A stretch of DNA of 64,000 bases from Paracoccus aurantiacus. Lineage in GTDB: Bacteria > Pseudomonadota > Alphaproteobacteria > Rhodobacterales > Rhodobacteraceae. Of the stretch, positions 52,486-61,285 are shown piece by piece. Below the pieces are notes generated by a model that worked only from the letters and a program-made list of their open reading frames with translations, was not told the origin of the DNA and searched no databases. The first letter of the stretch is position 1. Each line of letters opens with the position of its first letter. Position numbers and translations under genes: made by a program. The DNA lies in contig NZ_VOPL01000001.1 of NCBI RefSeq assembly GCF_007993065.1, positions 620,001 through 684,000 of the forward strand, written 5' to 3'.

Positions 52486-53868
52486 ATGGCCGACCAGAAA
52501 ACTGATGACGTCCTGAACCGCCTTGATGCCGATCTCCCTGCCGCGCTCGACCGGCTTATGGGGTTTCTGCGCATCCCCTCGATCTCGACCGATCCAGCCC
52601 ATGACGATGATGTCGCCGAGGCCGCGAACTGGCTGGCGAATGAACTGCGCGACCTCGGTTTCAGCGCCGATGTGCGACCGACGACGGGTCATCCGATGGT
52701 CGTGGCCTCGACCCCGAAAGGCACTGAAAGAACGCTGCTTTTCTATGGTCACTACGACGTGCAGCCGGTCGATCCGCTGAACCTCTGGAACCGTCCGCCC
52801 TTCGATCCGGCGATCGAGGATACGCCGAACGGAAAGGTAATCCGGGGGCGCGGGGCGTCGGACGACAAGGGCCAGTTGATGACCTTTGTCGAAGCATGCC
52901 GGGCGTGGAAGGATGTACATGGCGAATTGCCGTCAGGCCTGACCCTGCTGTTCGAGGGCGAGGAGGAATCCGGCTCTCCCTCGTTGATCCCGTTCCTGGA
53001 GGCGAACCGTGACGAGTTGTCGCAGTCGCTTGCCCTGATCTGCGATACCGGGATGTCGGCGGATGGGCGGCCGGCGATTTCCAGCCAGTTGCGCGGGCTT
53101 GTGGGCGAGGAAATCGTTGTCCACGCCGCCAATCAGGACCTGCATTCGGGCAGTTTCGGCGGGCTGGCGGCGAATCCGATCCAGATCCTGTGCGACGCGC
53201 TTGCCGCGCTGAAGGATGAAAACGGTCGCGTCACCCTGCCCGGCTTTTATGACGGCGTGCAGGAACTGTCGGACGATCTGCGCCGCGACTGGGAGGCGCT
53301 GGATTTCGATGCGGAAGAGTTCCTGTCGCGCGTCGGGCTGAAACATCCTGTCGGCGAAAAGGGCCGCATGCCGCTGGAAATGGTCTGGAACCAGCCCACG
53401 GCCGAAATCAACGGGATCACGGGCGGATATACCGGCGACGGCTTCAAGACCGTCCTTCCCGCCGAGGCCCGCGCCAAGGTCAGCTTCCGGCTGACCGGCA
53501 CGCAGGACCCCGAGAAAATCCGCACCGCGTTCCGCGCCCATGTCGAAAGCTTCATCCCCGCCGATTGCCGGGTCGAATTCCATGAACATGGCGGCTCTCC
53601 GGCGGCGGTCATGGATCTGTCAGACCCCGCATTCGAGGCCGCGAAACAGGCGCTGTCCGAGGAATGGAACCGCGAGGCGGTTTATATCGGCATGGGTGGA
53701 TCGATTCCCATCGCCGGCGACTTCAAGCGCATCCTCGGGATGGACGCGATGCTGATAGGCTTTGGCCGCGACGATGACCGCATCCATTCCCCGAACGAAA
53801 AATATGACGTCGAAAGCTTCGCCAAGGGCGCGCGAAGCTGGGCGCGCATCCTTTCGGCACTGCGTTAA
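52486..53868 (+). CDS. M20/M25/M40 family dipeptidase
   Basis: The 460-residue zinc peptidase has the metal-binding segments LLFYGHYDVQPVDPLNLW, RGRGASDDKGQLM, FEGEEESGSPSL (catalytic Glu pair) and ICDTGM, plus the lid-domain HSGSFGG. The C-terminal GMGGSIPIAGDFKRILGMD and DDRIHSPNEKYD supply the last ligand. It hydrolyses dipeptides or acylated amino acids in the cytosol. It is divergent from hemA across a 154-bp region. Confidence 0.94.
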   Translation: MADQKTDDVLNRLDADLPAALDRLMGFLRIPSISTDPAHDDDVAEAANWLANELRDLGFSADVRPTTGHPMVVASTPKGTERTLLFYGHYDVQPVDPLNLWNRPPFDPAIEDTPNGKVIRGRGASDDKGQLMTFVEACRAWKDVHGELPSGLTLLFEGEEESGSPSLIPFLEANRDELSQSLALICDTGMSADGRPAISSQLRGLVGEEIVVHAANQDLHSGSFGGLAANPIQILCDALAALKDENGRVTLPGFYDGVQELSDDLRRDWEALDFDAEEFLSRVGLKHPVGEKGRMPLEMVWNQPTAEINGITGGYTGDGFKTVLPAEARAKVSFRLTGTQDPEKIRTAFRAHVESFIPADCRVEFHEHGGSPAAVMDLSDPAFEAAKQALSEEWNREAVYIGMGGSIPIAGDFKRILGMDAMLIGFGRDDDRIHSPNEKYDVESFAKGARSWARILSALR

Positions 53869-53897
53869 GGGCTGGGGCGCTCAGGCGCCCCGCTTCA

Positions 53898-54557
53898 TCA
53901 CCGGCAATAGCTTTGAGAGCGGGTCCACGCTGCGATTTCGGCGCGTTTCGCGCTGTTGCGCAGCGGCATCCAGTCCCGCGCGACCCCACGCCAGCCCCCC
54001 TTGGACGAGCCGGCAATCGCGTTGTCACGCCCGATCTGGGTGGCGGCAATACGCACCGCACAGGCCATGTTCGCCCGGCCGTCCAGCAGCGAGCCTCCGC
54101 AACCGAAATTGCGCGCCGTGGCAGGCGAAATCTGCATCAGGCCAAGATAGCGCCCGCCCGCACCGCGCGCGGCCGCATTGTGGCTGCTTTCATGCTTGGC
54201 CACGGCCGACAGAAGGCCGGCCCAGAACGCACGGCGGTTTTCGGTCGTCTGGCTGGCATAGCCCGGACAGTATTCCATGACATCCGACGGCACCCGCGAC
54301 ATCAGCACCGCCCCTTCGGCATTCAGCGCGGCCAGCGTCGCGCGGGTCCAGGCCTCGTCATTCTGACGGCCGTCCCATCGCATATCGGGCAAGGGCGCGG
54401 TTCCCGGAAGGGCCGCAACGGCGCGGCCCGCAAGGCCCGGCTTGTTCGCGGAAAGCGTCGGCGCATCGACCGCCGACTTTCCGATATTGGCACTGTCGCA
54501 GCCTGCGACTGCAACTGTTGTGGCCAGAATGGCCAGTTTAACGAATTTACGCATCAT
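53898..54557 (-). CDS. Lytic transglycosylase lipoprotein
   Basis: The 219-residue protein has a lipoprotein signal with lipobox VAGC (Cys20) and a C-terminal lysozyme-like SLT domain (about 110-215) with the catalytic Glu123 in KHESSHNAAARG and YLGLMQISPATARNFGC. Several cysteines in the domain may pair. It trims peptidoglycan in the periplasm. The open frame extends 500 bases upstream, but the signal peptide fixes the start at 54557 (or the ATG one codon later). Confidence 0.9.
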   Translation of the reverse strand: MMRKFVKLAILATTVAVAGCDSANIGKSAVDAPTLSANKPGLAGRAVAALPGTAPLPDMRWDGRQNDEAWTRATLAALNAEGAVLMSRVPSDVMEYCPGYASQTTENRRAFWAGLLSAVAKHESSHNAAARGAGGRYLGLMQISPATARNFGCGGSLLDGRANMACAVRIAATQIGRDNAIAGSSKGGWRGVARDWMPLRNSAKRAEIAAWTRSQSYCR

Positions 54558-54571
54558 CCACGCTGACGTTA

Positions 54572-54600
54572 TTGTCTTTGCCGATGCGCTAGCTGATAGT
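54572..54600 (+). promoter_or_regulatory. Candidate promoter of the TM protein gene at 54645
   Basis: TTGTCT (54572-54577), 17 bp, GATAGT (54595-54600), 44 bp before the ATG, in the region shared with the divergent transglycosylase gene. Confidence 0.5.
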
Positions 54601-54644
54601 TTCGCATCTGCATACCCGTTTTTGGTAAAGAGTTGGGGAGCGTC

Positions 54645-55163
54645 ATGCTTTTTGTGATTTTGGGCATCCTGAGCGCGGCCGGTGTCTGGTACTGGCGCTT
54701 CAACATGGCCCGTGAAGCCGCCCGCGAGATCGGAAATATCGCCGGCGATCTGGTCAATGCGCCGCGCCGATTTGGCTTTCGCCGCCGCGCCAATGCGCAT
54801 CCTGTCGAAGGCATCGACGAGCCGAACCTTGCCATCACTGCAATTGCCGTGGCCTTCCTGGAACTGGGCGGCATGCCGGCACGCGAGGATCTGACCGCGC
54901 TTGCCAACACGCTTGGCAGCCGTCTGGGCATCAAGCATGACGATATTGATGAAATGATGGTCCTTGGCCGCTGGCTGATGAACGAATGTCAGGGGCCGCA
55001 GCCCGCCATAACACGGATCACCAAGCGACTGGCAAAGCTGGACCATGCTGCATTCCAAACCCTTTTGCCCGTCCTCAGCGAGGTTGGCGGCCGCAGGGGC
55101 GGACTAAACGACAAGCAGCGTGAAGCGTTGGACGACATCGCACGGATTCTGAAGCTGCGCTGA
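54645..55163 (+). CDS. Hypothetical protein, one TM helix plus helical domain
   Basis: The 172-residue protein begins with a membrane helix (1-18, MLFVILGILSAAGVWYW), a basic linker (about 45-52, RRFGFRRR) and a helical domain of about 110 residues (NLAITAIAVAFLELGGMPAREDLTAL...). The helical domain vaguely recalls TerB-like folds, but no metal-binding residues stand out. GGGGAG precedes the ATG; a TTG four codons upstream is possible. Function is unknown. Confidence 0.75.
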   Translation: MLFVILGILSAAGVWYWRFNMAREAAREIGNIAGDLVNAPRRFGFRRRANAHPVEGIDEPNLAITAIAVAFLELGGMPAREDLTALANTLGSRLGIKHDDIDEMMVLGRWLMNECQGPQPAITRITKRLAKLDHAAFQTLLPVLSEVGGRRGGLNDKQREALDDIARILKLR

Positions 55164-55243
55164 TCCTTAGCCGCGTTGCCTCGGCCCTTGCCCGTGCGGC
55201 CCGCCCGGCATAGAACCCCGGACGACAAGACAGGATAGACGCC

Positions 55244-56758
55244 ATGCTCGACCATCTCGAATTTGCCACGCCCGAACCCAAGCGCATCGCCGGTGCCACG
55301 TCGGATTGGGAACTGGTCATCGGGCTGGAGGTGCATGCGCAGGTCAGCAGCAACGCGAAACTGTTTTCCGGGGCCTCGACCACCTTCGGGGCAGAACCGA
55401 ACAGCAATGTTGCTTTCGTCGATGCCGCGATGCCGGGCATGCTGCCGGTCATCAATGAATTCTGCGTGGCGCAGGCGGTCAAGACCGGGCTTGGCCTGAA
55501 AGCGGCGATCAACCTGTTCAGCGCGTTCGACCGCAAAAACTATTTCTATCCTGACCTGCCGCAGGGCTATCAGATCAGCCAGTTGTATCACCCCATCGTG
55601 GGCGAGGGCGAAATCATCGTCGATATGGGACCGGGCGTGGCGCGCCGTGTCCGGATCGAACGTATCCATCTGGAACAGGACGCCGGCAAGTCGATCCATG
55701 ACATGGACCCGAACATGTCCTTTGTCGATTTCAACCGCACCGGCGTCGCGCTGATGGAAATCGTCAGCCGCCCCGACATTCGCGGCCCGGAAGAGGCGGC
55801 GGCCTATGTGTCGAAGCTGCGCCAGATCATGCGCTATCTGGGCACCTGCGACGGCAATATGCAGAACGGCAACCTGCGCGCGGACGTGAATGTCAGCGTC
55901 TGCAAGCCCGGAGATTATGAACGGTTCATGGAAACCGGCGATTTCGGCGTGCTGGGAACCCGGTGCGAGATCAAGAACATGAACTCGCTGCGGTTCATCC
56001 AGCAGGCCATCGAATACGAGGCCCGCCGCCAGATTGGCATTATCGAAGACGGCGGCAAGATCGTGCAGGAAACGCGCCTGTATGACCCAGACAAGGGCGA
56101 AACCCGGTCCATGCGGTCGAAGGAGGAAGCGCATGATTACCGCTATTTCCCCGATCCCGACCTGCTGCCGCTGGAGATCGAGCAGGCATGGGTCGATCAG
56201 ATCGGCGCGGCGATGCCAGAACTGCCCGATGCCAAGAAAGCCCGCTTCGTGAAGGAAATGGGACTGTCCGAATATGACGCGGGCGTCCTGACCGCAGAAG
56301 TCGAAAATGCCGACTATTTCGAGGCGGTGGCCGGCGGACGCGACGGCAAGATGGCCGCGAACTGGGTCATCAACGAATTGTTCGGTCGGTTGAACAAGGA
56401 AGGACTGACGGTCGAAACCTCTCCGATCAGCGCTGCGCAACTGGGCGGCATCATCGACCTGATCGCCAAGGGCGATATTTCCGGCAAGATCGCCAAAGAC
56501 CTGTTCGAAATCGTCTGGACGGAAGGTGGCGAGCCGGCGGAGATCGTCGAGGCGCGCGGAATGAAACAGGTCACCGATCTGGGCGCGATCGAAGCCGCGG
56601 TTGATGAAATCATCGCCGCCAACCCGGCGCAGGTCGAAAAGGCCAAGGCCAACCCGAAGCTTGCCGGTTGGTTCGTCGGTCAGGTGCTGAAGGCTACGGG
56701 CGGCAAGGCCAACCCGGCTGCGGTGAACGAATTGGTGGCAAAGAAGCTGGGGCTTTGA
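55244..56758 (+). CDS. gatB: Aspartyl/glutamyl-tRNA amidotransferase subunit B
   Basis: GatB phosphorylates and amidates Glu-tRNA(Gln) or Asp-tRNA(Asn) in the GatCAB complex. The 504-residue protein has [43 protein letters not shown] and [22 protein letters not shown] in the cradle domain, [16 protein letters not shown], and a C-terminal YqeY-like tail domain. GatA and GatC are not in the window. Confidence 0.97.
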   Translation: MLDHLEFATPEPKRIAGATSDWELVIGLEVHAQVSSNAKLFSGASTTFGAEPNSNVAFVDAAMPGMLPVINEFCVAQAVKTGLGLKAAINLFSAFDRKNYFYPDLPQGYQISQLYHPIVGEGEIIVDMGPGVARRVRIERIHLEQDAGKSIHDMDPNMSFVDFNRTGVALMEIVSRPDIRGPEEAAAYVSKLRQIMRYLGTCDGNMQNGNLRADVNVSVCKPGDYERFMETGDFGVLGTRCEIKNMNSLRFIQQAIEYEARRQIGIIEDGGKIVQETRLYDPDKGETRSMRSKEEAHDYRYFPDPDLLPLEIEQAWVDQIGAAMPELPDAKKARFVKEMGLSEYDAGVLTAEVENADYFEAVAGGRDGKMAANWVINELFGRLNKEGLTVETSPISAAQLGGIIDLIAKGDISGKIAKDLFEIVWTEGGEPAEIVEARGMKQVTDLGAIEAAVDEIIAANPAQVEKAKANPKLAGWFVGQVLKATGGKANPAAVNELVAKKLGL

Positions 56759-56813
56759 CGCCACGGCGTGGCGGGTGCCGCGCGCAGTGAGGATCGTCCG
56801 GGGATGCCGGACG
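56759..56813. terminator. Two hairpins after gatB
   Basis: CGCCAC-GGC-GTGGCG starts at the gatB stop (56759-56773), and CGTCCGG / CCGGACG with a five-base loop (56795-56813) is followed by TTGG. They lie between converging genes. Confidence 0.6.
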
Positions 56814-56829
56814 TTGGATCACCCGCAGG

Positions 56830-57744
56830 TTACGACGGCTTCCCGCTGCCCAGCAGTTCCTTCGGCCAATTGCCTGTTCTGGCACCTGCGTCATATGTCG
56901 TCTCCCAGAAGGACATAAGCGCGGCATCGGGGTCGGGAAGCCGGCGCAGCGCGTCATAGTCCAGTACGAACTCGTCCATCTTGGCTGACCAGCCGGCCGC
57001 ATCGGGCGCGATCTTTTCCTGCCCGATCCCTTTCGGTTCCGGATAGGTGAAGGCATAGAAGGCCGGTTGGGCATGCGAGGGATCACCCGACCACCAGCCC
57101 ATCTCCATCAGTTCAGCATTCATCGCATTTCGCCTGATGAAACCCGCATCGGGCGCAGGTTTCGCAGGCCTGCCGCTATAAAGAGGCAGGCGAATATCCA
57201 TCGTCCCCCACATCAGTCCGATCGGCTGCGTCTTTCCGGCAAAGCGGCCCTGAAACCTGAACAAAACGCGCTGAACGCTGAGAAGGATGCGCCACCAGGC
57301 GTTGACCAGTGCGCGGTCATAGGGCCGTTCGGTCTTGTCCTTGTCGAAGGGCGTTTTGTCCGGGACTTCCTGCGGCATCATGTCAATCCGGGCCGGGATG
57401 CCAGCATTATTCAGTTGCGAGAGGAGTTCGGTCGTCACGGCCGCGACCGATGTGGGACCAAGCGTGATTTCGCCCGTTTCGCCGGTGCTGCTGTCCCAGT
57501 GTAACCGATGTGCGATACAATCCAGTCGGACCTCATAGACGCCTTGGGCGTAGGGGATCGGTCCGGTGGTCAACCCGCGCGCAGAAAGCTCCAGGATGAC
57601 CTCTGCCCATTGGGCGTGGAAAGGCTCGGCCAGTTTCAGCTTGCCCATGACCTGAAGGATCATGTGCAGCAAACGCTGCGTCGGCGCGAAATCCTCGTAT
57701 GACAGCGGCGGCCAGTTTTCGGATGTGTAGAGCGTGCCGTTCAT
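56830..57744 (-). CDS. DUF5996 family protein
   Basis: The 304-residue soluble protein matches DUF5996: NWPPLSYEDFAPTQRLLHMILQVMGKLKLA, ILELSARGLTTGPIPY, EVRLDCIAHRLHW, MPQEVPDKTPFDKDKTERPYDRALVNAWWRIL and LMWGTMDIRLPLYSGRP. The function of the family is unknown. GGAGGAC before ATG 57744 fixes the start, so a longer upstream frame is rejected. Confidence 0.85.
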   Translation of the reverse strand: MNGTLYTSENWPPLSYEDFAPTQRLLHMILQVMGKLKLAEPFHAQWAEVILELSARGLTTGPIPYAQGVYEVRLDCIAHRLHWDSSTGETGEITLGPTSVAAVTTELLSQLNNAGIPARIDMMPQEVPDKTPFDKDKTERPYDRALVNAWWRILLSVQRVLFRFQGRFAGKTQPIGLMWGTMDIRLPLYSGRPAKPAPDAGFIRRNAMNAELMEMGWWSGDPSHAQPAFYAFTYPEPKGIGQEKIAPDAAGWSAKMDEFVLDYDALRRLPDPDAALMSFWETTYDAGARTGNWPKELLGSGKPS

Positions 57745-57875
57745 CTTGTCCTCCGCAGCTGATCCCCGGATCATAGGCGGCTTGCCGCAGAAAGCAGAAG
57801 GAAATTCGCCTGCGGGGACTGGAATGGCGGTTCGCGCCAGCCTATCCTTGCGCAACCGTGAAGAAGGAACTGCCT

Positions 57876-58337
57876 TTGTCCCGCTTTGAATACACTGCCA
57901 CCCCTGCGCCCATTCGCAGCGAGAAAGCGAAATCCGCAAAGACGCCGGCCGAACGCTATGCGCTGACCCTGACAGACGAGATCAACCGCATGGCGGCGGA
58001 TGGCTGGGAATATCTTCGGACGGAAACCCTGCCCTCAGAAGAGCGCAGTGGCCTGACCGGTCGCACGACGCTGTTTCACAACCTGCTGATCTTCCGCCGC
58101 CCGGTGCGGGTGCACGCAGACGACCGACCGGCGGCCCCTGCCCTGCCCGCCGCTGCGAAAGCGCCTGCTTCAACGGCGACAGTTTCTGCCCCTGGGACCG
58201 AGACCGCGAAGCCTCAGCCAGCCGAGATTGAAAAGCCCGCCGAAACAGCATCGCCGGTGTTTTCCGAAAAGATGCGCGTTGCCGAAAAGCCCGGCGCGGA
58301 AAAAACCACCATTGACGGCAATCGCGGCGACCGCTGA
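57876..58337 (+). CDS. DUF4177 domain protein with Ala/Pro/Glu-rich tail
   Basis: The N-terminal 75 residues form a DUF4177-like domain (SRFEYTATPAPIRSEKAK, LTDEINRMAADGWEYLRTETLP, TTLFHNLLIFRR). The rest (about 80-153) is low-complexity Ala/Pro/Glu. I place the start at TTG 57876, seven bases after GAAGGA, giving 153 residues; GTG 57858 is an alternative without a ribosome-binding site. Role is unknown. Confidence 0.75.
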   Translation: MSRFEYTATPAPIRSEKAKSAKTPAERYALTLTDEINRMAADGWEYLRTETLPSEERSGLTGRTTLFHNLLIFRRPVRVHADDRPAAPALPAAAKAPASTATVSAPGTETAKPQPAEIEKPAETASPVFSEKMRVAEKPGAEKTTIDGNRGDR

Positions 58338-58347
58338 GCACCTGCCG

Positions 58348-58680
58348 TCAGTGGGGGCCTGCCCCCGAGAACATGTTGATGACCACGACGCCCGCTGTGA
58401 TCAGTCCAATCCCGGCAAGTGCGGCGCGATCGAGATGCTGGTTCAGGAACACGACCCCGATAAGCGAGATCAGCGCGATGCCGGTTCCCGACCAGATCGC
58501 ATAGACCACGCCCACCGGCATCGAGCGCACGACGACCGACAGCGCATAGAAAGAAAACCCATAGCACAGCGCCATGACAAGCGTCGGCACAGTTCGCGAG
58601 AATTGCGCCGATTGCTGCAACGCGATTGTGCCGATCACCTCCAGCAGAATCGCACCGCCAAGCCACGCCCAGACCGGCAT
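58348..58680 (-). CDS. SMR family multidrug efflux protein
   Basis: The 110-residue, four-helix protein is an EmrE/SugE-type transporter. It has the essential Glu14 in helix 1 (WLGGAILLEVIGTIALQQS) and the PVGVVYAIWSGTGIALISLIGVVFLNQ segment. It works as a dual-topology dimer and exports cationic compounds or guanidinium. ATG 58680 overlaps the miaB stop by one base (TGATG). Confidence 0.93.
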   Translation of the reverse strand: MPVWAWLGGAILLEVIGTIALQQSAQFSRTVPTLVMALCYGFSFYALSVVVRSMPVGVVYAIWSGTGIALISLIGVVFLNQHLDRAALAGIGLITAGVVVINMFSGAGPH

Positions 58681-59993
58681 CACAGAAGCCTCCCGGCCAG
58701 CGAGTTCGGCGCGGAATGCGTGATCTCGACCTCGACCAGTTCGCCCACCTGCGCATCGGGGGCATCGACAAAGACCGAATGCAGGTAGTCGGATTTGCCG
58801 ATCATCTGGCCCGTCTGGCGGCCCGGTTTTTCGAACAGCACGCCAAGTCTGCGCCCGATCATGCTCTCCTGCGCCGCCTTCTGCTGGCGCGACAGCAGCG
58901 CCTGCATTTCCTGCAGACGCGCATCGGCGACATCGGATGGCACCTCTTCCCGGCCTGCGGCGGGCGTCCCCGGTCGCGGCGAATATTTGAAGCTGAAGGC
59001 AGTGCCGTAGCCCACATCCTCAATCAGCTTCAGCGTGTCGCGGTGATCCTGATCGGTTTCGCCGGGAAAGCCCGCGATGAAATCCGAGGTCAGCATGATG
59101 TCCGGGCGCGCGGCGCGGATGCGGTCAATCAGGTGCAGATATTCTGCTGCCGTATGCTTGCGGTTCATCGCCTTCAGAACCCGGTCGCTGCCCGACTGCA
59201 CGGGCAGATGCAGATAGGGCATCAGCTTGGGTTCATTGCCATGCGCCTCGATCAGATCGTCGGTCATGTCGTTGGGGTGGCTGGTCGTATAGCGGATGCG
59301 GTCCAGCCCGTCGATTTCAGCGACGGCGCGGATCAGCCGCCCGAAATGCCATTCGCGACCGTCAGCCCCTGCCCCGTGCCAGCCATTGACGTTCTGACCA
59401 AGCAGCGTGATCTCGCGCACGCCGCGCTCGACCAGGTCGCGCGCCTCGGACAGGATGCGCTCGACCGGGCGGCTGACTTCTGCACTGCGCGTATAGGGCA
59501 CGACACAAAAGGCACAGAACTTGTCGCAGCCCTCCTGCACGGTCAGAAATGCCGTCGGCGCGCGGCGGGTGGCCCGTGCCTTTGGCAGATGGTCGAACTT
59601 GTCTTCTTCCGGGAATTCGGTCAGCACACGCGGACCTTCGCCGCGCGCCATGGCCGGCAGCTTGTGATAGCTTTGCGGGCCGACGACCATATCCACCAGC
59701 GGCATCCGGTTCACGATCTCCTCGCCCTCGGCCTGCGCGACGCAGCCCGCGACGGCAATCTTCAGGTCCGGCTTTTCGGCCTTGAAGGGTTTCAGCCGGC
59801 CCAAGTCGGAATACAGCTTTTCAGCCGCCTTTTCGCGAATATGGCAGGTGTTCAGCAGGACCATATCGGCCTCGGCCTGATCCTCGGTCAGGACATATCC
59901 GTCCGCGCCCATCGCCTCGGCCATGCGCGAGCTGTCATAGACATTCATCTGACAGCCGTAAGTCTTTATGAAAAGCTTCTTGGGTTCAGCCAT
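58680..59993 (-). CDS. miaB: tRNA-2-methylthio-N6-isopentenyladenosine synthase
   Basis: MiaB methylthiolates i6A37 in tRNAs. The 437-residue radical-SAM enzyme has the N-terminal cluster cysteines Cys14, Cys50 and Cys84 and the radical-SAM motif CDKFCAFC (Cys156, Cys160, Cys163), followed by the TRAM domain (about 375-435). In many proteobacteria miaB precedes phoH-ybeY-corC-lnt; here it lies about 48 kb from that set. Confidence 0.97.
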   Translation of the reverse strand: MAEPKKLFIKTYGCQMNVYDSSRMAEAMGADGYVLTEDQAEADMVLLNTCHIREKAAEKLYSDLGRLKPFKAEKPDLKIAVAGCVAQAEGEEIVNRMPLVDMVVGPQSYHKLPAMARGEGPRVLTEFPEEDKFDHLPKARATRRAPTAFLTVQEGCDKFCAFCVVPYTRSAEVSRPVERILSEARDLVERGVREITLLGQNVNGWHGAGADGREWHFGRLIRAVAEIDGLDRIRYTTSHPNDMTDDLIEAHGNEPKLMPYLHLPVQSGSDRVLKAMNRKHTAAEYLHLIDRIRAARPDIMLTSDFIAGFPGETDQDHRDTLKLIEDVGYGTAFSFKYSPRPGTPAAGREEVPSDVADARLQEMQALLSRQQKAAQESMIGRRLGVLFEKPGRQTGQMIGKSDYLHSVFVDAPDAQVGELVEVEITHSAPNSLAGRLL

Positions 59994-60051
59994 GTCGCGT
60001 TCCTTTGCAAGCGCGCGTCTTAACCGATTGCACGGGCAAAGAGAAGCCGGG

Positions 60052-60435
60052 CTATAGATAGTCCTGCCAGACCAGAACCCAGATGATCGCGATGCCCAGC
60101 ATCAGCAAACCGAAAACCACCGAAGCCGCGAAATTGGTCGCCTTTTCCTGCATCCGGGTCACGCGACCGAAGGGCTTCAGATAGGCGACAAGATCGGCAT
60201 GCGCCTGCGCCGCATCGCTAAAATCGGTTTGCCGCGCGATTTTCGGGGCATTGGTGATCGTCTCGGCATCACGCAGGATCACCGCCTTCTTGTACAGCTT
60301 ACGCGGCAGCGCCCCGCCCCGACGGCGCAACATGGTATCGAGATCGACGACCTCGCCCCGGCGCGTGCCGCCAAGACGGGTGGCCATCAGAACGGCGACC
60401 TCCTCGGCCCAGCTTCTTACATTCAGTGGCGTCAT
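60052..60435 (-). CDS. Hypothetical protein with C-terminal TM helix
   Basis: The 127-residue protein is basic in its first half ([25 protein letters not shown]), has an amphipathic middle and ends in one hydrophobic helix (about 101-122, [20 protein letters not shown]). It is thus tail-anchored. ATG 60435 is preferred over an ATG ten codons upstream because the upstream peptide is short and basic, but no strong ribosome-binding site decides. No family is recognised. Confidence 0.65.
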   Translation of the reverse strand: MTPLNVRSWAEEVAVLMATRLGGTRRGEVVDLDTMLRRRGGALPRKLYKKAVILRDAETITNAPKIARQTDFSDAAQAHADLVAYLKPFGRVTRMQEKATNFAASVVFGLLMLGIAIIWVLVWQDYL

Positions 60436-60508
60436 ACGTTTCCCAATCCGTCCAAGGCGGATCATAGACGGGCTGGCGGCGGCGATCCAGCCCGGCTAAG
60501 CTGCCGCC

Positions 60509-61282
60509 ATGATGCTGAACACGATCATTTCAGGGGAAGATCACGGCCTGCCGCCCGTGGTTCTGGTTCACGGGCTTTTCGGGTCCGCAAAAAACCTTGG
60601 CGGGCTGGAAAGGCGGCTGGACGGCGGCCGCAAGGTCATCGCGGTGGACATGCGTAACCACGGCGACTCGCCACACGATCCCGATCATTCCTATCCCGCA
60701 TTGGCAGGCGATCTGGCCGAGGTGATAAAGGCGCATGGCGGCGTGGCCGATATTGTCGGCCATTCGATGGGTGGCAAGGCCGCGATGGTCCTGGCGCTGA
60801 GCAGACCCGAGATGGTGCGCCGGCTTGCGGTTCTGGACATTGCGCCCTTCGGCTACAGCCATTCGCAGCAGGAATATGTCGATGCGATGCTGGCCCTCGA
60901 TCTTGATGGCCTGCGCCTGCGATCCGAGGCCGACAAGCGATTGGCGCAGCATGTGGACGAACCGGGCGTCCGCGCCTTTCTTCTGCAGAGCCTTGATCTG
61001 AAGGCCGATCCGCCGCGATGGAAACTTAACCTGCCAGTGCTGAGCGACCAGATGGCGCTGCTGACGGGATGGCCCGACGGGCTGCCGAAGCGCGCATTCG
61101 AAGGACCGGCGCTGTTTCTTGCGGGCGGGGAATCGGATTACGCCAGCCCCGGCGCAAGGGCCGACGCGATCCGCGATTATTTCCCGCAGGCCGAGCTGCA
61201 ATATATCCCGAATTGCGGGCACTGGCTGCATGCCGAGGAACCGAAGCGTGTCGCTGACGCAGTGGCCGCCTTTCTGGACTAA
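60509..61282 (+). CDS. Alpha/beta hydrolase (YbfF-like)
   Basis: The 257-residue protein has the nucleophile elbow GHSMGG (Ser about 87), the oxyanion region VLVHGLFGSAKN, DMRNHGDSPH, and the catalytic His near the end (NCGHWLHAEEP) with a preceding Asp. The pattern matches YbfF-type esterases that cleave acyl-CoA or short esters. It ends 3 bp from the opposing acyltransferase gene. Confidence 0.92.
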   Translation: MMLNTIISGEDHGLPPVVLVHGLFGSAKNLGGLERRLDGGRKVIAVDMRNHGDSPHDPDHSYPALAGDLAEVIKAHGGVADIVGHSMGGKAAMVLALSRPEMVRRLAVLDIAPFGYSHSQQEYVDAMLALDLDGLRLRSEADKRLAQHVDEPGVRAFLLQSLDLKADPPRWKLNLPVLSDQMALLTGWPDGLPKRAFEGPALFLAGGESDYASPGARADAIRDYFPQAELQYIPNCGHWLHAEEPKRVADAVAAFLD

Positions 61283-61285
61283 GCC

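Noticed and set aside
54989..56764. Minus-strand frame of 591 codons opposite gatB
   Set aside because: Antisense shadow of gatB, with no start signals or family motifs.
58626..60023. Long plus-strand frame (465 codons) opposite miaB
   Set aside because: GC-rich codon bias produces long antisense frames; the minus strand encodes a complete MiaB with all cluster cysteines.
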